Assembly: GCF_030816195.1 (NCBI RefSeq)
Contig: NZ_JAUSXS010000001.1
Location: 3,433,501-3,497,500 of the forward strand
Length of the DNA stretch: 64,000 nucleotides
Direction: 5' to 3'
Origin: Pseudomonas sp. W4I3
Lineage (GTDB): Bacteria; Pseudomonadota; Gammaproteobacteria; Pseudomonadales; Pseudomonadaceae
Each line of letters starts with the position of its first letter. Position 1 is the first letter of the stretch. Made by a program: the position numbers and the translations under genes. The notes under the pieces are model-generated. The model worked only from the letters and a program-made list of their open reading frames with translations. It was not told the DNA's origin and did no database searches. Below, piece after piece: positions 52,330 to 62,196 of the stretch.

Positions 52330-52566
52330 TAAAGGGCAGCCATGCAGAAATGAAGAGACTATGCCGATGATAGATGGCATTGCGACAAGGCGCTCGGCAA
52401 AACGTAACAGCGTCTACCGATGTAACAAACCCCTTGCGCGAGCCAAGGCAATGGGGATTTGATAAGAGTACGGACAAACTCGGTTACGCTGTGTAGAATC
52501 GATTTACGCATACAAGAATATGACTTGCGCTCACGCAAGCCTCGGCCGTCAGAGACTGATGACACC

Positions 52567-52671
52567 ATGAAGCAACTCGGTTCACCCCTCATCTTTGGTG
52601 ACTTCCTCGCCCGCAGTGTGCGGGGCCTGTCCTGTGCGCCACCCGCTGACCTCATCCTTGCCAGCAAATGA
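52567..52671 (+). CDS. Small ORF upstream of hpd
   Basis: 34 codons (KQLGSPLIFGDFLARSVRGL, then CAPPADLILASK) ending 36 bp before hpd. The amino-acid sequence looks coding and could be a leader, but no ribosome binding site is clear. In 52330-52566 the only further candidate seen is a weak -10 TAGAAT near 52494. Confidence 0.35.
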   Translation: MKQLGSPLIFGDFLARSVRGLSCAPPADLILASK

Positions 52672-52707
52672 CCCTTTGTTTACTCCAAGCATGATGAGGC
52701 ACCAACC

Positions 52708-53784
52708 ATGACCGACCAATACGAAAACCCGATGGGCCTGATGGGCTTTGAATTCATCGAATTCGCCTCGCCGACCCCGGGCACCCTGGAGCCGATCTTC
52801 GAGATCATGGGCTTCACCAAGGTGGCTAGCCACCGTTCCAAGAACGTACACCTGTATCGCCAGGGCGAGATCAACCTGATCCTCAACAACGAGCCCAACA
52901 GCCTTGCCTCGTACTTCGCCGCCGAACACGGGCCGTCGGTGTGCGGCATGGCGTTTCGCGTGAAGAACTCCCAGCAAGCCTACAAGCGCGCCCTGGAACT
53001 GGGGGCTCAGCCGATTCATATCGAAACCGGCCCGATGGAGTTGAACCTGCCGGCAATCAAGGGCATCGGCGGTGCGCCGCTGTACCTGATCGACCGTTTT
53101 GGCGAGGGCAGCTCGATCTATGACATCGACTTCGTCTACCTCGAAGGCGTAGACCGTAACCCGCAAGGTGCCGGTCTGAAGGTCATCGACCACCTGACCC
53201 ACAACGTCTACCGCGGCCGCATGGCCTACTGGGCCAACTTCTACGAGAAACTGTTCAACTTCCGTGAAGCGCGTTACTTCGATATCAAGGGCGAGTACAC
53301 CGGCCTGACTTCCAAGGCCATGAGCGCGCCGGATGGCATGATCCGCATCCCGTTGAACGAAGAGTCGTCCAAGGGCGCTGGCCAGATCGAAGAGTTCCTG
53401 ATGCAGTTCAACGGCGAGGGCATCCAGCACGTGGCGTTCCTTACCGACGACCTGGTCAAGACCTGGGACGCGTTGAAGAATATCGGCATGCGCTTCATGA
53501 CCGCGCCGCCAGACACGTATTACGAAATGCTCGAAGGTCGCCTGCCGAATCACGGCGAACCAGTGGACCAGCTGCAGGCACGCGGCATCTTGCTGGATGG
53601 TTCGTCAATCGCGGGCGACAAGCGTCTGCTGTTGCAGATCTTCTCGGAAACCCTGATGGGCCCGGTGTTTTTCGAATTCATTCAGCGTAAAGGCGACGAT
53701 GGGTTCGGCGAAGGCAACTTCAAGGCGTTGTTCGAGTCAATCGAGCGCGACCAAGTACGTCGCGGTGTATTGACCACCGACTAA
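52708..53784 (+). CDS. hpd: 4-hydroxyphenylpyruvate dioxygenase
   Basis: 358 residues, two vicinal-oxygen-chelate modules. Iron ligands are His in [13 protein letters not shown] (about 156-163), His in [11 protein letters not shown] (about 241) and Glu in [28 protein letters not shown] (about 322). It makes homogentisate in tyrosine breakdown. Followed by a REPIN. Confidence 0.96.
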   Translation: MTDQYENPMGLMGFEFIEFASPTPGTLEPIFEIMGFTKVASHRSKNVHLYRQGEINLILNNEPNSLASYFAAEHGPSVCGMAFRVKNSQQAYKRALELGAQPIHIETGPMELNLPAIKGIGGAPLYLIDRFGEGSSIYDIDFVYLEGVDRNPQGAGLKVIDHLTHNVYRGRMAYWANFYEKLFNFREARYFDIKGEYTGLTSKAMSAPDGMIRIPLNEESSKGAGQIEEFLMQFNGEGIQHVAFLTDDLVKTWDALKNIGMRFMTAPPDTYYEMLEGRLPNHGEPVDQLQARGILLDGSSIAGDKRLLLQIFSETLMGPVFFEFIQRKGDDGFGEGNFKALFESIERDQVRRGVLTTD

Positions 53785-53814
53785 GCAATAATCCCTGACA
53801 CAACAGCGATCAAA

Positions 53815-53903
53815 TGTGGGAGGGGGCTTGCTCCCGATGGCGGTGGCTCAGTCACATATGCGCTGACTGACATTGCCTTATCGGGAGCAAGCCCCCTCCC
53901 ACA
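53815..53903. repeat. REPIN (paired inverted REPs)
   Basis: A 23-bp REP beginning TGTGGGAGGGGGCTTGC at 53815-53837 and its perfect inverse at 53881-53903, with an inner TCAGTCA/TGACTGA pair. It is the well-known GTGGGAG-type REP of the P. fluorescens group, followed by a T-run. Confidence 0.9.
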
Positions 53904-53915
53904 TTTTTGACCGAT

Positions 53916-54797
53916 TCAGCCCTTGCGCTGACGCACCAAGTGCTTGAACCCTTCATACACCAGCACCATCACCGCCAGCCAGATCGGGATATAGGTCAGC
54001 CATTGTCCGCCCTTGATGCCCTCACCCAGCAGTAGCGCCACGGCCAGCAACAACACCGGCTCCACATAACTGAGCAGCCCGAACAGGCTGAAGGCCAGCA
54101 ACCGGCTGGCGATGATATAGCTCACCAGCGCCGAAGCACTGATCACGCCCAGCATGGGAATCAATGCGTAGAGCCTAGGTTGCGCATCCAGTACCGCAAA
54201 GCCCTGTTCGCCGCTTTGCACAAACCACCAGGCCACCGGCAACATCAACGCCATGTCCAGCCACAGGCCGCCCAGATGGTCGGTGCCCAGATACTTACGT
54301 ACGACGAAATACACCGGGTAACCGATGATCACCACCAATGTCGCCCAGGAAAAACCGCCGGCCTGGTACAACTCGTTGAGTACGCCCAGCGCGGCAAATA
54401 CCACGGCGATCTGCTGCAAGCGCGACAACCGATCGCCATAGACCAGGCGTCCGGTCAGCACCATGGTCAGCGGCAACAGGAAATACCCCACCGACACATC
54501 CAGGCTGCGCCCGTTCAGCGGCGCCCACATAAACAGCCATAACTGCACGCCGAGCAAAGCAGACGACAGCAGCACGCCACCGATCACGCGCGGATTGGCC
54601 GCCAGCATCCGCAGCAATTCCCACACTCGCCGCCATTCGCCGCTGACCGCCATGAACACAGTCATGCAGGGCACGGTCAGCAACATGCGCCAGCCGAAAA
54701 TTTCCAGGCCACTCAGCGGTGTGAGCAGAGACGTGAAGTAATACATCACGGCAAACAACACCGAGGCCAATACCGATAACACAACACCTTTAGACAC
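53916..54797 (-). CDS. EamA/RarD-type membrane transporter
   Basis: 293 residues with ten hydrophobic segments in two EamA repeats. GVVLSVLASVLFAVMYYFTSLL opens it, LSRLQQIAVVFAALGVL begins the second half. The order and the NGRSLDVSVGYFLLPLTMVLTG block match RarD rather than YdcZ types. Substrate unknown. Confidence 0.82.
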   Translation of the reverse strand: MSKGVVLSVLASVLFAVMYYFTSLLTPLSGLEIFGWRMLLTVPCMTVFMAVSGEWRRVWELLRMLAANPRVIGGVLLSSALLGVQLWLFMWAPLNGRSLDVSVGYFLLPLTMVLTGRLVYGDRLSRLQQIAVVFAALGVLNELYQAGGFSWATLVVIIGYPVYFVVRKYLGTDHLGGLWLDMALMLPVAWWFVQSGEQGFAVLDAQPRLYALIPMLGVISASALVSYIIASRLLAFSLFGLLSYVEPVLLLAVALLLGEGIKGGQWLTYIPIWLAVMVLVYEGFKHLVRQRKG

Positions 54798-54937
54798 GCT
54801 GTCCTCGCGAAAGCCAATTGAAGATAAACAATGGGATTATGGTGCTTTTGGCGTCAGAGGTGCGCTGTTTTGGGGCGAGAGACGGTAAATGGCTCAAAAT
54901 GGTCGGTTTACACCGATTACTTTGGGAGCCGGGCCCT

Positions 54938-55948
54938 CTATGAGCGCGACATCCGGCCCGATACGAAATGCCCTACGTCATTAAAGCCCGGTGTGGAAGA
55001 ATGCCCCTGCGTTACCAGGGAGTCTACGAACGCCTCGTCCTGCGCAGTGATCTCTATAGCCAATGCCCCGGTATACGCATCCCACTGCGCCTCGGTGCGT
55101 GGGCCAACAATCGCCGAACTTACTGCCGCGTTGTTCAGCACCCACGCTATCGCGAATTCAACCATCCCCACGCCACGGCCCTGAGTGTATTGCTGGATCT
55201 GCTGGGCAATGCGCAGCGATTCCACCCGCCATTCGGTCTCCAGAATGCGTCTGTCCTGGCGTGCCGCGCGGCTTCCAGGTTCTGGCGTGACGTCGGGGGC
55301 GTACTTGCCGCTGAGCACGCCACGGGCCAACGGGCTGTAAGGCACCACGCCCAGGCCATAGGCGGCAGCGGCGGTGATTTGCTCGACCTCGGCCTGACGA
55401 TTGACGATGTTGTACAACGGCTGGCTGATGATGGGCCTGTCAACGCCCAGGCGCTCAGCCACACGCACGACCTCGGCGATACGCCAGCCACGATAGTTGG
55501 ACAACCCCCAGTAGCGCACTTTGCCTTGACGAATCAGGTCACCGATCGCCGATACCGTGACTTCCAGTGGCGTGTCGTGGTCCTCGCGATGCAGGTAGTA
55601 GATGTCCAGGTAGTCGGTGTCCAAGCGAGACAGGCTGGCATCCAGCGCGTTGAACAGCCGCTTACGGCTCAGCCCATTGCGGTTGGGCAGGCCGTCCGCC
55701 GGCCCGAGTCCGACCTTGGACGCCACTACCCAGTCCTGGCGGTTGCGCGCAATGGCCTCGCCGACGATTTCCTCCGAGCGCCCGCCGGTGTAGATGTCGG
55801 CGGTGTCGATAAAGTTGATGCCCTGGTCCCAGGCTTTATCAATGATGCGCAGCGAGTCTTCGGTGCTGGTTTGTTCGCCAAACATCATGGTGCCCAGCGT
55901 CAGTGCGCTGACCTTCAACCCAGACTGGCCCAGTGTGCGGTAAATCAT
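54938..55948 (-). CDS. Aldo/keto reductase
   Basis: 336 residues, (beta/alpha)8 fold of the YghZ/Tas-like AKRs. NADPH-binding and catalytic features: FIDTADIYTGGRSEEIVGEAI (catalytic Tyr, about 58), Lys in WVVASKVG (about 80), His in YLHREDHDTPLEV (about 120) and SAIVGPRTEAQW near the end. Substrate not predictable. Confidence 0.9.
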   Translation of the reverse strand: MIYRTLGQSGLKVSALTLGTMMFGEQTSTEDSLRIIDKAWDQGINFIDTADIYTGGRSEEIVGEAIARNRQDWVVASKVGLGPADGLPNRNGLSRKRLFNALDASLSRLDTDYLDIYYLHREDHDTPLEVTVSAIGDLIRQGKVRYWGLSNYRGWRIAEVVRVAERLGVDRPIISQPLYNIVNRQAEVEQITAAAAYGLGVVPYSPLARGVLSGKYAPDVTPEPGSRAARQDRRILETEWRVESLRIAQQIQQYTQGRGVGMVEFAIAWVLNNAAVSSAIVGPRTEAQWDAYTGALAIEITAQDEAFVDSLVTQGHSSTPGFNDVGHFVSGRMSRS

Positions 55949-56029
55949 GCAAAGCTCCTCGTGGCAGGCAAACGTGTGTCATGCAATACCAGACACAAAC
56001 GCTCTGGAACAAGCCCTGTGCGTGTTTCT

Positions 56030-56932
56030 TCATAGATTCAGCAGCGTCTGGCAGCGCTCCTGTAAAAAACGTTGCAGTACCTTCACCCGTTCCGATACCT
56101 GCAGGCGATGGGGGCACATCAGGTTGAACGGCGCCGGTTCGCCTTGCCACCCCTCAAACAACGCTACCAGTCGGCCAGCGGCGAGGTCGCCGACCACATC
56201 GAGTCTGGCCTTGTAGGCGATGCCGTGTCCGGCCAATGCCCAGCGCCGCACGACTTCGCCGTCATCACTGAGAAAGTCACCGCTGACCTCGACCTCTTCA
56301 ACGTGCGCACCCTGGCAAAAGCGCCAGGTTTTGCTGACTTGGCCTTGGCGCATGTAACGCAACGCGCTGTGTGCTGAGAGTTGCGCGGGGTGTTGCGGCG
56401 TGCCGTGACGCGACAGGTAGGCGGGGCTTGCACAGGCGACGCGATGGTGGTCCGGGGCGATGGGCAGGGCGACCAGGCTGGAGTCCCGGGGCACGCCAAA
56501 ACGCAAAGCAATGTCGACCGTGTCCCGAAACAGATCGGCGTTGCTGTCGTTGAGCATCAATTGCAGGCGGATGTTCGGGTGTTCGGCCTTGAATGCGTCC
56601 AGCCAGCCCAGCACCACATTGCGCCCGAAATCCGAGGGTGCCGCCACTTGCAGCAAACCGGTGAGGCCCTGGGTTTGCTGCTTGAGCGCCTGCTCGCCCT
56701 CGTTCAATGCCGCCAGCGCAACGCGCACGCTGTCCAGATAACGCCGGCCTTCCTCCGTCAGCCGCATGCTGCGGGTGGACCGGGCGAACAAGCGCAGGCC
56801 GAGGCGGGTTTCCAGGCGCTTGAGGGCGATACTCGCGGCGGCCGGGGTCAAGCCAAGCCCGCGTGCCGCGCCAGACAGGCTGCCCGTATCGGCGGTGCGC
56901 ACGAACACTTCAAGGTCGACGATCGAGGTCAT
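56030..56932 (-). CDS. LysR family transcriptional regulator
   Basis: 300 residues. N-terminal winged helix-turn-helix (DLEVFVRTADTGSLSGAARGLGLTPAAASIALKRLE) and C-terminal substrate domain. It is divergent from the SDR at 57034, 101 bp away, the usual arrangement for regulator and target. Inducer unknown. Confidence 0.9.
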   Translation of the reverse strand: MTSIVDLEVFVRTADTGSLSGAARGLGLTPAAASIALKRLETRLGLRLFARSTRSMRLTEEGRRYLDSVRVALAALNEGEQALKQQTQGLTGLLQVAAPSDFGRNVVLGWLDAFKAEHPNIRLQLMLNDSNADLFRDTVDIALRFGVPRDSSLVALPIAPDHHRVACASPAYLSRHGTPQHPAQLSAHSALRYMRQGQVSKTWRFCQGAHVEEVEVSGDFLSDDGEVVRRWALAGHGIAYKARLDVVGDLAAGRLVALFEGWQGEPAPFNLMCPHRLQVSERVKVLQRFLQERCQTLLNL

Positions 56933-57033
56933 TTGTAAAATTCCTTTAAAGATCTTGTCGTTTTACCGGGATTTTTCTCCGATTACCAAGTGTGGAAGAT
57001 GAACGCTCAATTACTCATCCAAGGCATGTTTCC

Positions 57034-57738
57034 ATGACGAGCTCTCTAAACGGCAAAACCATTATCGTGATCGGTGGCAGCAGCGGCATCGGCGCAGCCG
57101 TCGCCAAGGCGGCAGCCGAACGGGGTGCAAATGTGGTGGTAGCGGGGCGCCGCCTGACGTCCGCGCTGCACGACGGCATTCGCAGCGAACCGGTGGATGT
57201 CAGCGACAGCGCCTCGTTGCAGCGCCTGTTCGAAACCGTGGGGCGCTTTGATCACCTGGTCTATACGTCGGGCCCTTCGGTCAATGCCAAGACCTTGGTC
57301 GACACCGATCTGGACGACGCCCAAGCCAACTTCAACGTAAAACTCTGGGGCGCGTTGCGCACGATTCAGCAGGCACTGCCGTTTCTGCATGAGCGCGGCA
57401 GCATCAGCCTGACCTCCGGCCAGTTGGGGCGCAAATTGGTGCCGGGGCAATTCATCAAGATTGGCATCAATGCCGCCACCGAGGCGCTGGGCAAGCAGTT
57501 GGCCAAGGAACTGGCGCCGCGCCGCGTCAACGTGATCAGCCCTGGCGTGATCGACACACCGGCCTACGCGGGGCTTGGCGAAGAGCAACGCCTGGCGATG
57601 TTTGCCAAGGCGGGCGCAGCGTTGCCGGTTGGGCGCGTCGGGCAGGCGCAGGAAGTGGCGGCGGGGTATGTGCTGGCGATGGAGAACGGCTATATGACCG
57701 GCGCCGTGATCGATATCGACGGCGGTGGGCTGTTGTAA
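57034..57738 (+). CDS. SDR family oxidoreductase
   Basis: 234 residues. IVIGGSSGIGAAVAKAAAERGANVVVAGRRLT near the N-terminus, the S-Y-K positions as SLTSGQ...GQFIKIGIN (atypical, Ile where Tyr is usual before K), and the C-terminal VIDIDGGGLL. The normal YxxxK is therefore not obvious and activity may differ. ATG 57034 is chosen because the domain starts just after it. Divergent from a LysR gene. Confidence 0.82.
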   Translation: MTSSLNGKTIIVIGGSSGIGAAVAKAAAERGANVVVAGRRLTSALHDGIRSEPVDVSDSASLQRLFETVGRFDHLVYTSGPSVNAKTLVDTDLDDAQANFNVKLWGALRTIQQALPFLHERGSISLTSGQLGRKLVPGQFIKIGINAATEALGKQLAKELAPRRVNVISPGVIDTPAYAGLGEEQRLAMFAKAGAALPVGRVGQAQEVAAGYVLAMENGYMTGAVIDIDGGGLL

Positions 57739-57748
57739 CGCCACCCAG

Positions 57749-57775
57749 CTGTAGGGAGGGAGCCCCTCCCTACAG
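57749..57775. repeat. REP-like palindrome
   Basis: CTGTAGGGAGGG/CCCTCCCTACAG arms around AGC between the SDR gene and the convergent MFS gene. It can act as a bidirectional stop. Confidence 0.6.
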
Positions 57776-57798
57776 CCAGCCCGCGCACCTGCGGGAAG

Positions 57799-59109
57799 TT
57801 ATACCTTCAAGGTGCGCGTCATCCGCAACGCCAGCACACTGCCGGCGACGATAACCGCCGCCAGCAGGTACAGCGCCACATCGGTGGACCCCGTCGCGTC
57901 CTTCACGAACCCGACAATGTACGGGCTGAGAAACCCGGCCATCTGGCCCATGGAGTTGATCAAGGCCAGGCCGCCAGCCGCTGCGCCCGCGCTGAGCATG
58001 GCGGTGGGCACCGGCCAGAACATCGGCAGGCCGGTGAGGGCGCCCATGGTGGCGATGGTCAGGCCGAGAATGGCGATCGCTGGGGTGGTGGCGAAATTCA
58101 CCGCGATGACCAAGCCAATTGCGCCCATCAGCATCGGTACCACCAGGTGCCAGCGTCGCTCCTTGCGCAAGTCCGCGGAGCGGCCCACCAGCAACATGAA
58201 CACCGCGGCCAGCAGGTACGGGATCGCACTGAGCCAGCCGATCACCAGGTTATCGCTGAAACCCAGGCTCTTGATGATCGACGGCAACCAGAAATTGATC
58301 GCGTAGACGCCGCTCTGGATGCAGAAGTAGATCAGGCCGAACGCCCAGATTGCCGGGTTCTTGAACACCTCGGCCAGGGAGTCAGTGGTGGTTTTCGGCT
58401 TGTTCGCAAGGTCGGTGGCCTGGTCAGCTTCCAGCACCGCGCGTTCGTGGGGCTTGAGCCACTTGGCGTTGGCGAAACTGTCGCTGAGCAGGAAGTAGGC
58501 GAGGGCGCCGAGGATCACGGTGGGGATGCCTTGCAGCAGAAACATCCACTGCCAGCCGGCGAGGCCACCCTGACCTGCCGCAAAGTGGTTGAGAATCCAG
58601 CCGGAAAACGGGCTGCCGAGCAAACCGGAGACCGGAATTGCCGACATGAACAGCGCCATGATCCGGCCCCGGCGAAACGTCGGGAACCACTGCGAGAGGT
58701 ACAGCACCACACCGGGAAAGAAACCCGCCTCGGCAGCACCAGTAAACAGGCGCAAGGTGTAGAAATGCGTCGGCGTGGTCACGAACAGCAGGCATGTGGA
58801 CAAAGTGCCCCACACAATCATCATCAGCGCAATCCAGCGTCTTGGCCCGAACCGGGTCAGTGCCAGGTTGCTCGGCACGCCACACAGCACGTAGCCGATA
58901 AAGAAAATCCCGGCACCGAGGCCGTATACGGTTTCACTGAATTTCAACGCGTCGAGCATCTGCAACTTGGCAAAGCCAACGTTCACCCGGTCAAGGTAGT
59001 TGAACAGGTAGCAGATAAAGATGAAGGGGATCAAGCGCAGGGTAACGCGCTTGTAGATGGCGTTTTTATCGTCATCGGTGGCCAGTGCTGCAGCGGCGCT
59101 CTGTGACAT
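57799..59109 (-). CDS. MFS transporter (anion:cation symporter type)
   Basis: 436 residues with 12 membrane segments. The N-terminal ITLRLIPFIFICYLFNYLDRVNVGFAKLQM and DRVNVGFAK motif, then GPRRWIALMMIVWG (loop 2-3) and RGRIMALFMSAIPVSG, mark the ACS family (glucarate, galactonate, tartrate, phthalate and similar). ATG 59109 precedes the conserved part. Divergent from the CdaR-type regulator and near a glycerate kinase, which favours a sugar-acid substrate. Confidence 0.88.
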   Translation of the reverse strand: MSQSAAAALATDDDKNAIYKRVTLRLIPFIFICYLFNYLDRVNVGFAKLQMLDALKFSETVYGLGAGIFFIGYVLCGVPSNLALTRFGPRRWIALMMIVWGTLSTCLLFVTTPTHFYTLRLFTGAAEAGFFPGVVLYLSQWFPTFRRGRIMALFMSAIPVSGLLGSPFSGWILNHFAAGQGGLAGWQWMFLLQGIPTVILGALAYFLLSDSFANAKWLKPHERAVLEADQATDLANKPKTTTDSLAEVFKNPAIWAFGLIYFCIQSGVYAINFWLPSIIKSLGFSDNLVIGWLSAIPYLLAAVFMLLVGRSADLRKERRWHLVVPMLMGAIGLVIAVNFATTPAIAILGLTIATMGALTGLPMFWPVPTAMLSAGAAAGGLALINSMGQMAGFLSPYIVGFVKDATGSTDVALYLLAAVIVAGSVLALRMTRTLKV

Positions 59110-59269
59110 GGGGAGTCTCTCTTTATTATGATTTTTCGCGATGCGAGGGTAACGTTGATCGCCCAAACAGTCTCGGTGACGCGATGGGCGACTGTCTTTG
59201 TGCTCGCGCACAGCCAAGCCCGCTTTGCGCTGTGCCGGTGACCAACTGTCTTTGAAGGAAAAGCGCGCC

Positions 59270-60376
59270 ATGTTCGAGCTGGATCATGAGTTGGCACAGG
59301 ATATCGTTGATCGCACCATGGCGATCCTGCCCTACAACGTCAACGTCATGGACAGCCAGGGCCTGATCCTCGGCAGCGGCGAGCCAGAGCGCATCAACAC
59401 CCGGCACGAAGGCGCCCAACTGGTGCTGGCGAACGGGCGCGTGGTGGAAATCGATGGGCAGACCGCCAAACACCTCAAGGGGGTGCTGCCAGGCATCAAC
59501 CTGCCGCTGATGCATGATCAGCGCCTGATCGGTGTACTGGGTATCACCGGCGAGCCAGAAGGCCTGCGTACCTACGCCGAACTGGTGCGCATGACCGCCG
59601 AGATGCTCGTCAGCCAGCGGCATCAGCAAGCCGAGCAGCAGTGGCGGCGCCAGCGCTGCGACGACCTGCTGGCACTGCTGTTGGCCGATACCGGTGACTC
59701 GCCGCGCCTCGTCGACGAAGCGCAACAACTGGGCCTCAAGCCGCAACTGGCGCGTACGCCTTATCTGTTCGAGCTGGGCGTGGGGCAGTCGGCCGAAGCC
59801 TTGAGCGCCTGGCTCACGTTGCGTTATCCGGACAGCTGGTGCGTGAGTTCAGCGCAGTTGTCCCTGCTGTGGTGTCGCCCGACGTCCGTGCAGGTCGAAA
59901 ACCTGCGCCTGCTGGAAAAGCTCGATGGCCTAGGTTGGAATATCTTGCGGGTCGCCGTGGGTGGGCAGGCGGACGGGTTGGCCGGGTTGCGTCGTTGCTA
60001 CCGGCGCGTCAGTGATTTGCTGGCCTACGGTCGCGATATCCTGCCGCACTCGCGGCTGTTGATCCTCAATCGCTATCGTCTGCCGGTCATGCTCTGGCGC
60101 CACCGCAACGACGATGCCCTGGATGAATTGCTCAACCCGTTGCGCAAAGTCCTCGCCAAGGACAGCAACGGCCAACTGCTGGCCACGCTGCGCAGCTGGT
60201 GCGAGCACGATGGGCAAAGCCAGGCCTGTGCCGATGCACTGGGGATTCATCGCAACAGCCTGCGCTACCGCATGGAAAGGATCGCCGAGTTGAGCGGCGT
60301 CGACCCGCTGACCTTGGACGGCATGCTGGCGTTGTACCTGGGCGTGCAATTGTTGCCCCAGGCTTTGTCAAAATGA
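59270..60376 (+). CDS. cdaR: CdaR-type sugar diacid regulator
   Basis: 368 residues. The N-terminal diacid-sensing domain (LAQDIVDRTMAILPYNVNVMD, LKGVLPGINLPLMHDQRLIGVLGITG) is followed by the PucR-type C-terminal helix-turn-helix (ADALGIHRNSLRYRMERIAELSGVDP). CdaR activates glucarate, galactarate and glycerate genes. GAAGGAA lies just before ATG 59270. Followed by a glycerate kinase on the same strand, divergent from the MFS transporter. Confidence 0.9.
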   Translation: MFELDHELAQDIVDRTMAILPYNVNVMDSQGLILGSGEPERINTRHEGAQLVLANGRVVEIDGQTAKHLKGVLPGINLPLMHDQRLIGVLGITGEPEGLRTYAELVRMTAEMLVSQRHQQAEQQWRRQRCDDLLALLLADTGDSPRLVDEAQQLGLKPQLARTPYLFELGVGQSAEALSAWLTLRYPDSWCVSSAQLSLLWCRPTSVQVENLRLLEKLDGLGWNILRVAVGGQADGLAGLRRCYRRVSDLLAYGRDILPHSRLLILNRYRLPVMLWRHRNDDALDELLNPLRKVLAKDSNGQLLATLRSWCEHDGQSQACADALGIHRNSLRYRMERIAELSGVDPLTLDGMLALYLGVQLLPQALSK

Positions 60377-60467
60377 ACAATAAACCTCACCCGCACTTGT
60401 GCATCGGACCGGCGTCATCAGCGGTGCCAACTGGCAGCATGGGCGTTATAAAAACCGGAGAACGCCC

Positions 60468-61610
60468 ATGAAAATCATCATCGCCCCCGACTCGTTCAAG
60501 GACAGCCTGAGTGCCGCAGGGGTCGCCCAGGCCATTGCGCAAGGGCTGGCCCAGGTCTGGCCTGACGCGCAGTTGGTGCAATGTCCGATGGCGGACGGCG
60601 GTGAAGGCACAGTCGAGGCGGTGCTCGCTGCGTGCAACGGCCAGTTGCGCAGCCAAACGGTGCAGGGGCCGCTGGAAGGCAGGGTGCAGGCGCATTGGGG
60701 GTGGTTGGCCGACAGCCACACCGCAATCATCGAAATGGCCGAGGCCAGCGGCCTGCAGTTGGTCGCGCCGGGGCAGCGCGATGCCTGCGCCAGCAGTACG
60801 TTTGGTACTGGCGAGCTGATCCGCGCCGCGCTGGATCAGGGCGCCCGGCGTATTATCCTGGCGATTGGCGGCAGCGCCACCAACGATGGCGGCGCCGGCG
60901 CACTGCAAGCGCTCGGGGTGCAATGGTTCGATGCCCAAGACCAGCCCCTGGCCCCCGGTGGTTTGGCGCTCGGCGGCTTGGCGCGTATCAGTCTGGGGAA
61001 CCTTGACCCACGGCTGGCGCAGGTCAGCTTCGAGATCGCGGCGGATGTGAACAACCCGCTGTGCGGTGCCCATGGTGCCTCGGCGATCTTCGGCCCGCAA
61101 AAAGGCGCCAGTCCCGCGCAGGTTCAACAGCTGGATGCGGCGCTTGGGCATTTTGCCGACCATTGCGCCAAGGTGCTGCCCAAGGACGTTCGCGACGAAC
61201 CCGGCAGCGGCGCGGCCGGTGGCCTGGGCTTTGCGGCCAAGGCATTCCTCGGCGCACAGTTTCGCGCCGGGGTTGAAGTGGTGGCCGAACTGGTGGGCCT
61301 CGACGCCGCCGTGCGCGGCGCCGATCTGGTCATCACTGGCGAAGGCCGCTTCGACGCCCAGACGCTGCGCGGTAAAACCCCGTTTGGCGTGGCGCGCATC
61401 GCCCGCCGTCACAAGGTTGCAGTGATCGTGATCGCCGGCACCCTGGGCGACGGCTACGAGCAGATGTACGCACACGGTGTGGATGCCGCGTTTGCGTTGC
61501 CATCCGGGCCAATGAGCCTGGAAGAGGCCTGCCGCGAGGCGCCGCGCTTGTTGCGCGAGCGGGCTTCGGACATTGCGCGGGTGTGGCGCTTGGCACGGCC
61601 TGTGGCTTGA
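60468..61610 (+). CDS. garK: Glycerate 2-kinase (type 1)
   Basis: 380 residues. MKIIIAPDSFKDSLSAAGVAQAIAQGL opening, PMADGGEGTVEAVLAA, IGGSATNDGGAGALQALG, and ...DLVITGEGRFDAQTLRGKTPFGVARIA are the GarK/GlxK signatures. It phosphorylates D-glycerate from tartronate semialdehyde in glucarate/galactarate or glyoxylate breakdown. About 90 bp after cdaR, probably its target. Confidence 0.92.
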   Translation: MKIIIAPDSFKDSLSAAGVAQAIAQGLAQVWPDAQLVQCPMADGGEGTVEAVLAACNGQLRSQTVQGPLEGRVQAHWGWLADSHTAIIEMAEASGLQLVAPGQRDACASSTFGTGELIRAALDQGARRIILAIGGSATNDGGAGALQALGVQWFDAQDQPLAPGGLALGGLARISLGNLDPRLAQVSFEIAADVNNPLCGAHGASAIFGPQKGASPAQVQQLDAALGHFADHCAKVLPKDVRDEPGSGAAGGLGFAAKAFLGAQFRAGVEVVAELVGLDAAVRGADLVITGEGRFDAQTLRGKTPFGVARIARRHKVAVIVIAGTLGDGYEQMYAHGVDAAFALPSGPMSLEEACREAPRLLRERASDIARVWRLARPVA

Positions 61611-61683
61611 ACGACAGCCTGTTGTGCCCATGGCGCAATCCCCTACACTGGACGGCCACTGGTCTTTCAACGGATGAAATACG

Positions 61684-62196
61684 ATGCACCCACCTGAGCC
61701 ATCCATCGTGATCCAGCGTTTCACCGAGGCCCATCTTGAGGGCGTCGCGGCGCTCTACAACGAACCGGCCGTATGCCGTCAGGTTCTGCAAATGCCTTTT
61801 CAGTCTGTCGAAGCGTGGCGCAAGCGCCTGGTGATGGACAACGAGCGCCGACTGCAACTGGTCGCGCTGCATGGCGGCGAAGTGATTGGCCAATTGGGCC
61901 TGGAACAGTACCTGCGCGTGCGCCAGGCCCATGTGGGGTCATTCGGCATGGGGGTGGCGACGGCTTGGCAAGGCAAGGGCGTCGGTTCGAAATTGCTGAC
62001 GGCCGCGCTGGATGTGGCCGACAACTGGATGAACCTGCGCCGAGTGGAACTCACGGTGTACGCCGACAACGAAGCGGCGCATAACCTGTACCGCAAATTC
62101 GGCTTCGAGGTTGAAGGGCGCTTGCGCGATTACGCCCTGCGTGACGGCGAGTTTGTCGACACCTTGAGCATGGCGCGCCTGCGCAAGCCGGCTTAA
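61684..62196 (+). CDS. GNAT N-acetyltransferase
   Basis: 170 residues. The acetyl-CoA loop is GMGVATAWQGKGVGSKLLTAALD (about 80-103) with the downstream RRVELTVYADNEAAHNLYRKFGFEVEGRLRDYALRDG of RimJ/L- and phosphinothricin-type GNATs. Substrate unknown. Overlaps the next, convergent gene by 4 bp. Confidence 0.87.
   Translation: MHPPEPSIVIQRFTEAHLEGVAALYNEPAVCRQVLQMPFQSVEAWRKRLVMDNERRLQLVALHGGEVIGQLGLEQYLRVRQAHVGSFGMGVATAWQGKGVGSKLLTAALDVADNWMNLRRVELTVYADNEAAHNLYRKFGFEVEGRLRDYALRDGEFVDTLSMARLRKPA

Noticed and set aside
52490..52512. TyrR/PhhR box upstream of hpd (TGTAGA...TTTACG)
   Set aside because: The spacer is one base short of the N6 consensus and two arm positions mismatch; it overlaps a possible -10 element.
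52582..53553. Minus-strand frame of 323 codons opposite hpd
   Set aside because: Antisense shadow of hpd, whose iron ligands are all visible.
53815..53903. CRISPR-like repeat
   Set aside because: Only two inverted copies, identical to the Pseudomonas REP sequence; no direct repeat/spacer array is present anywhere in the window.
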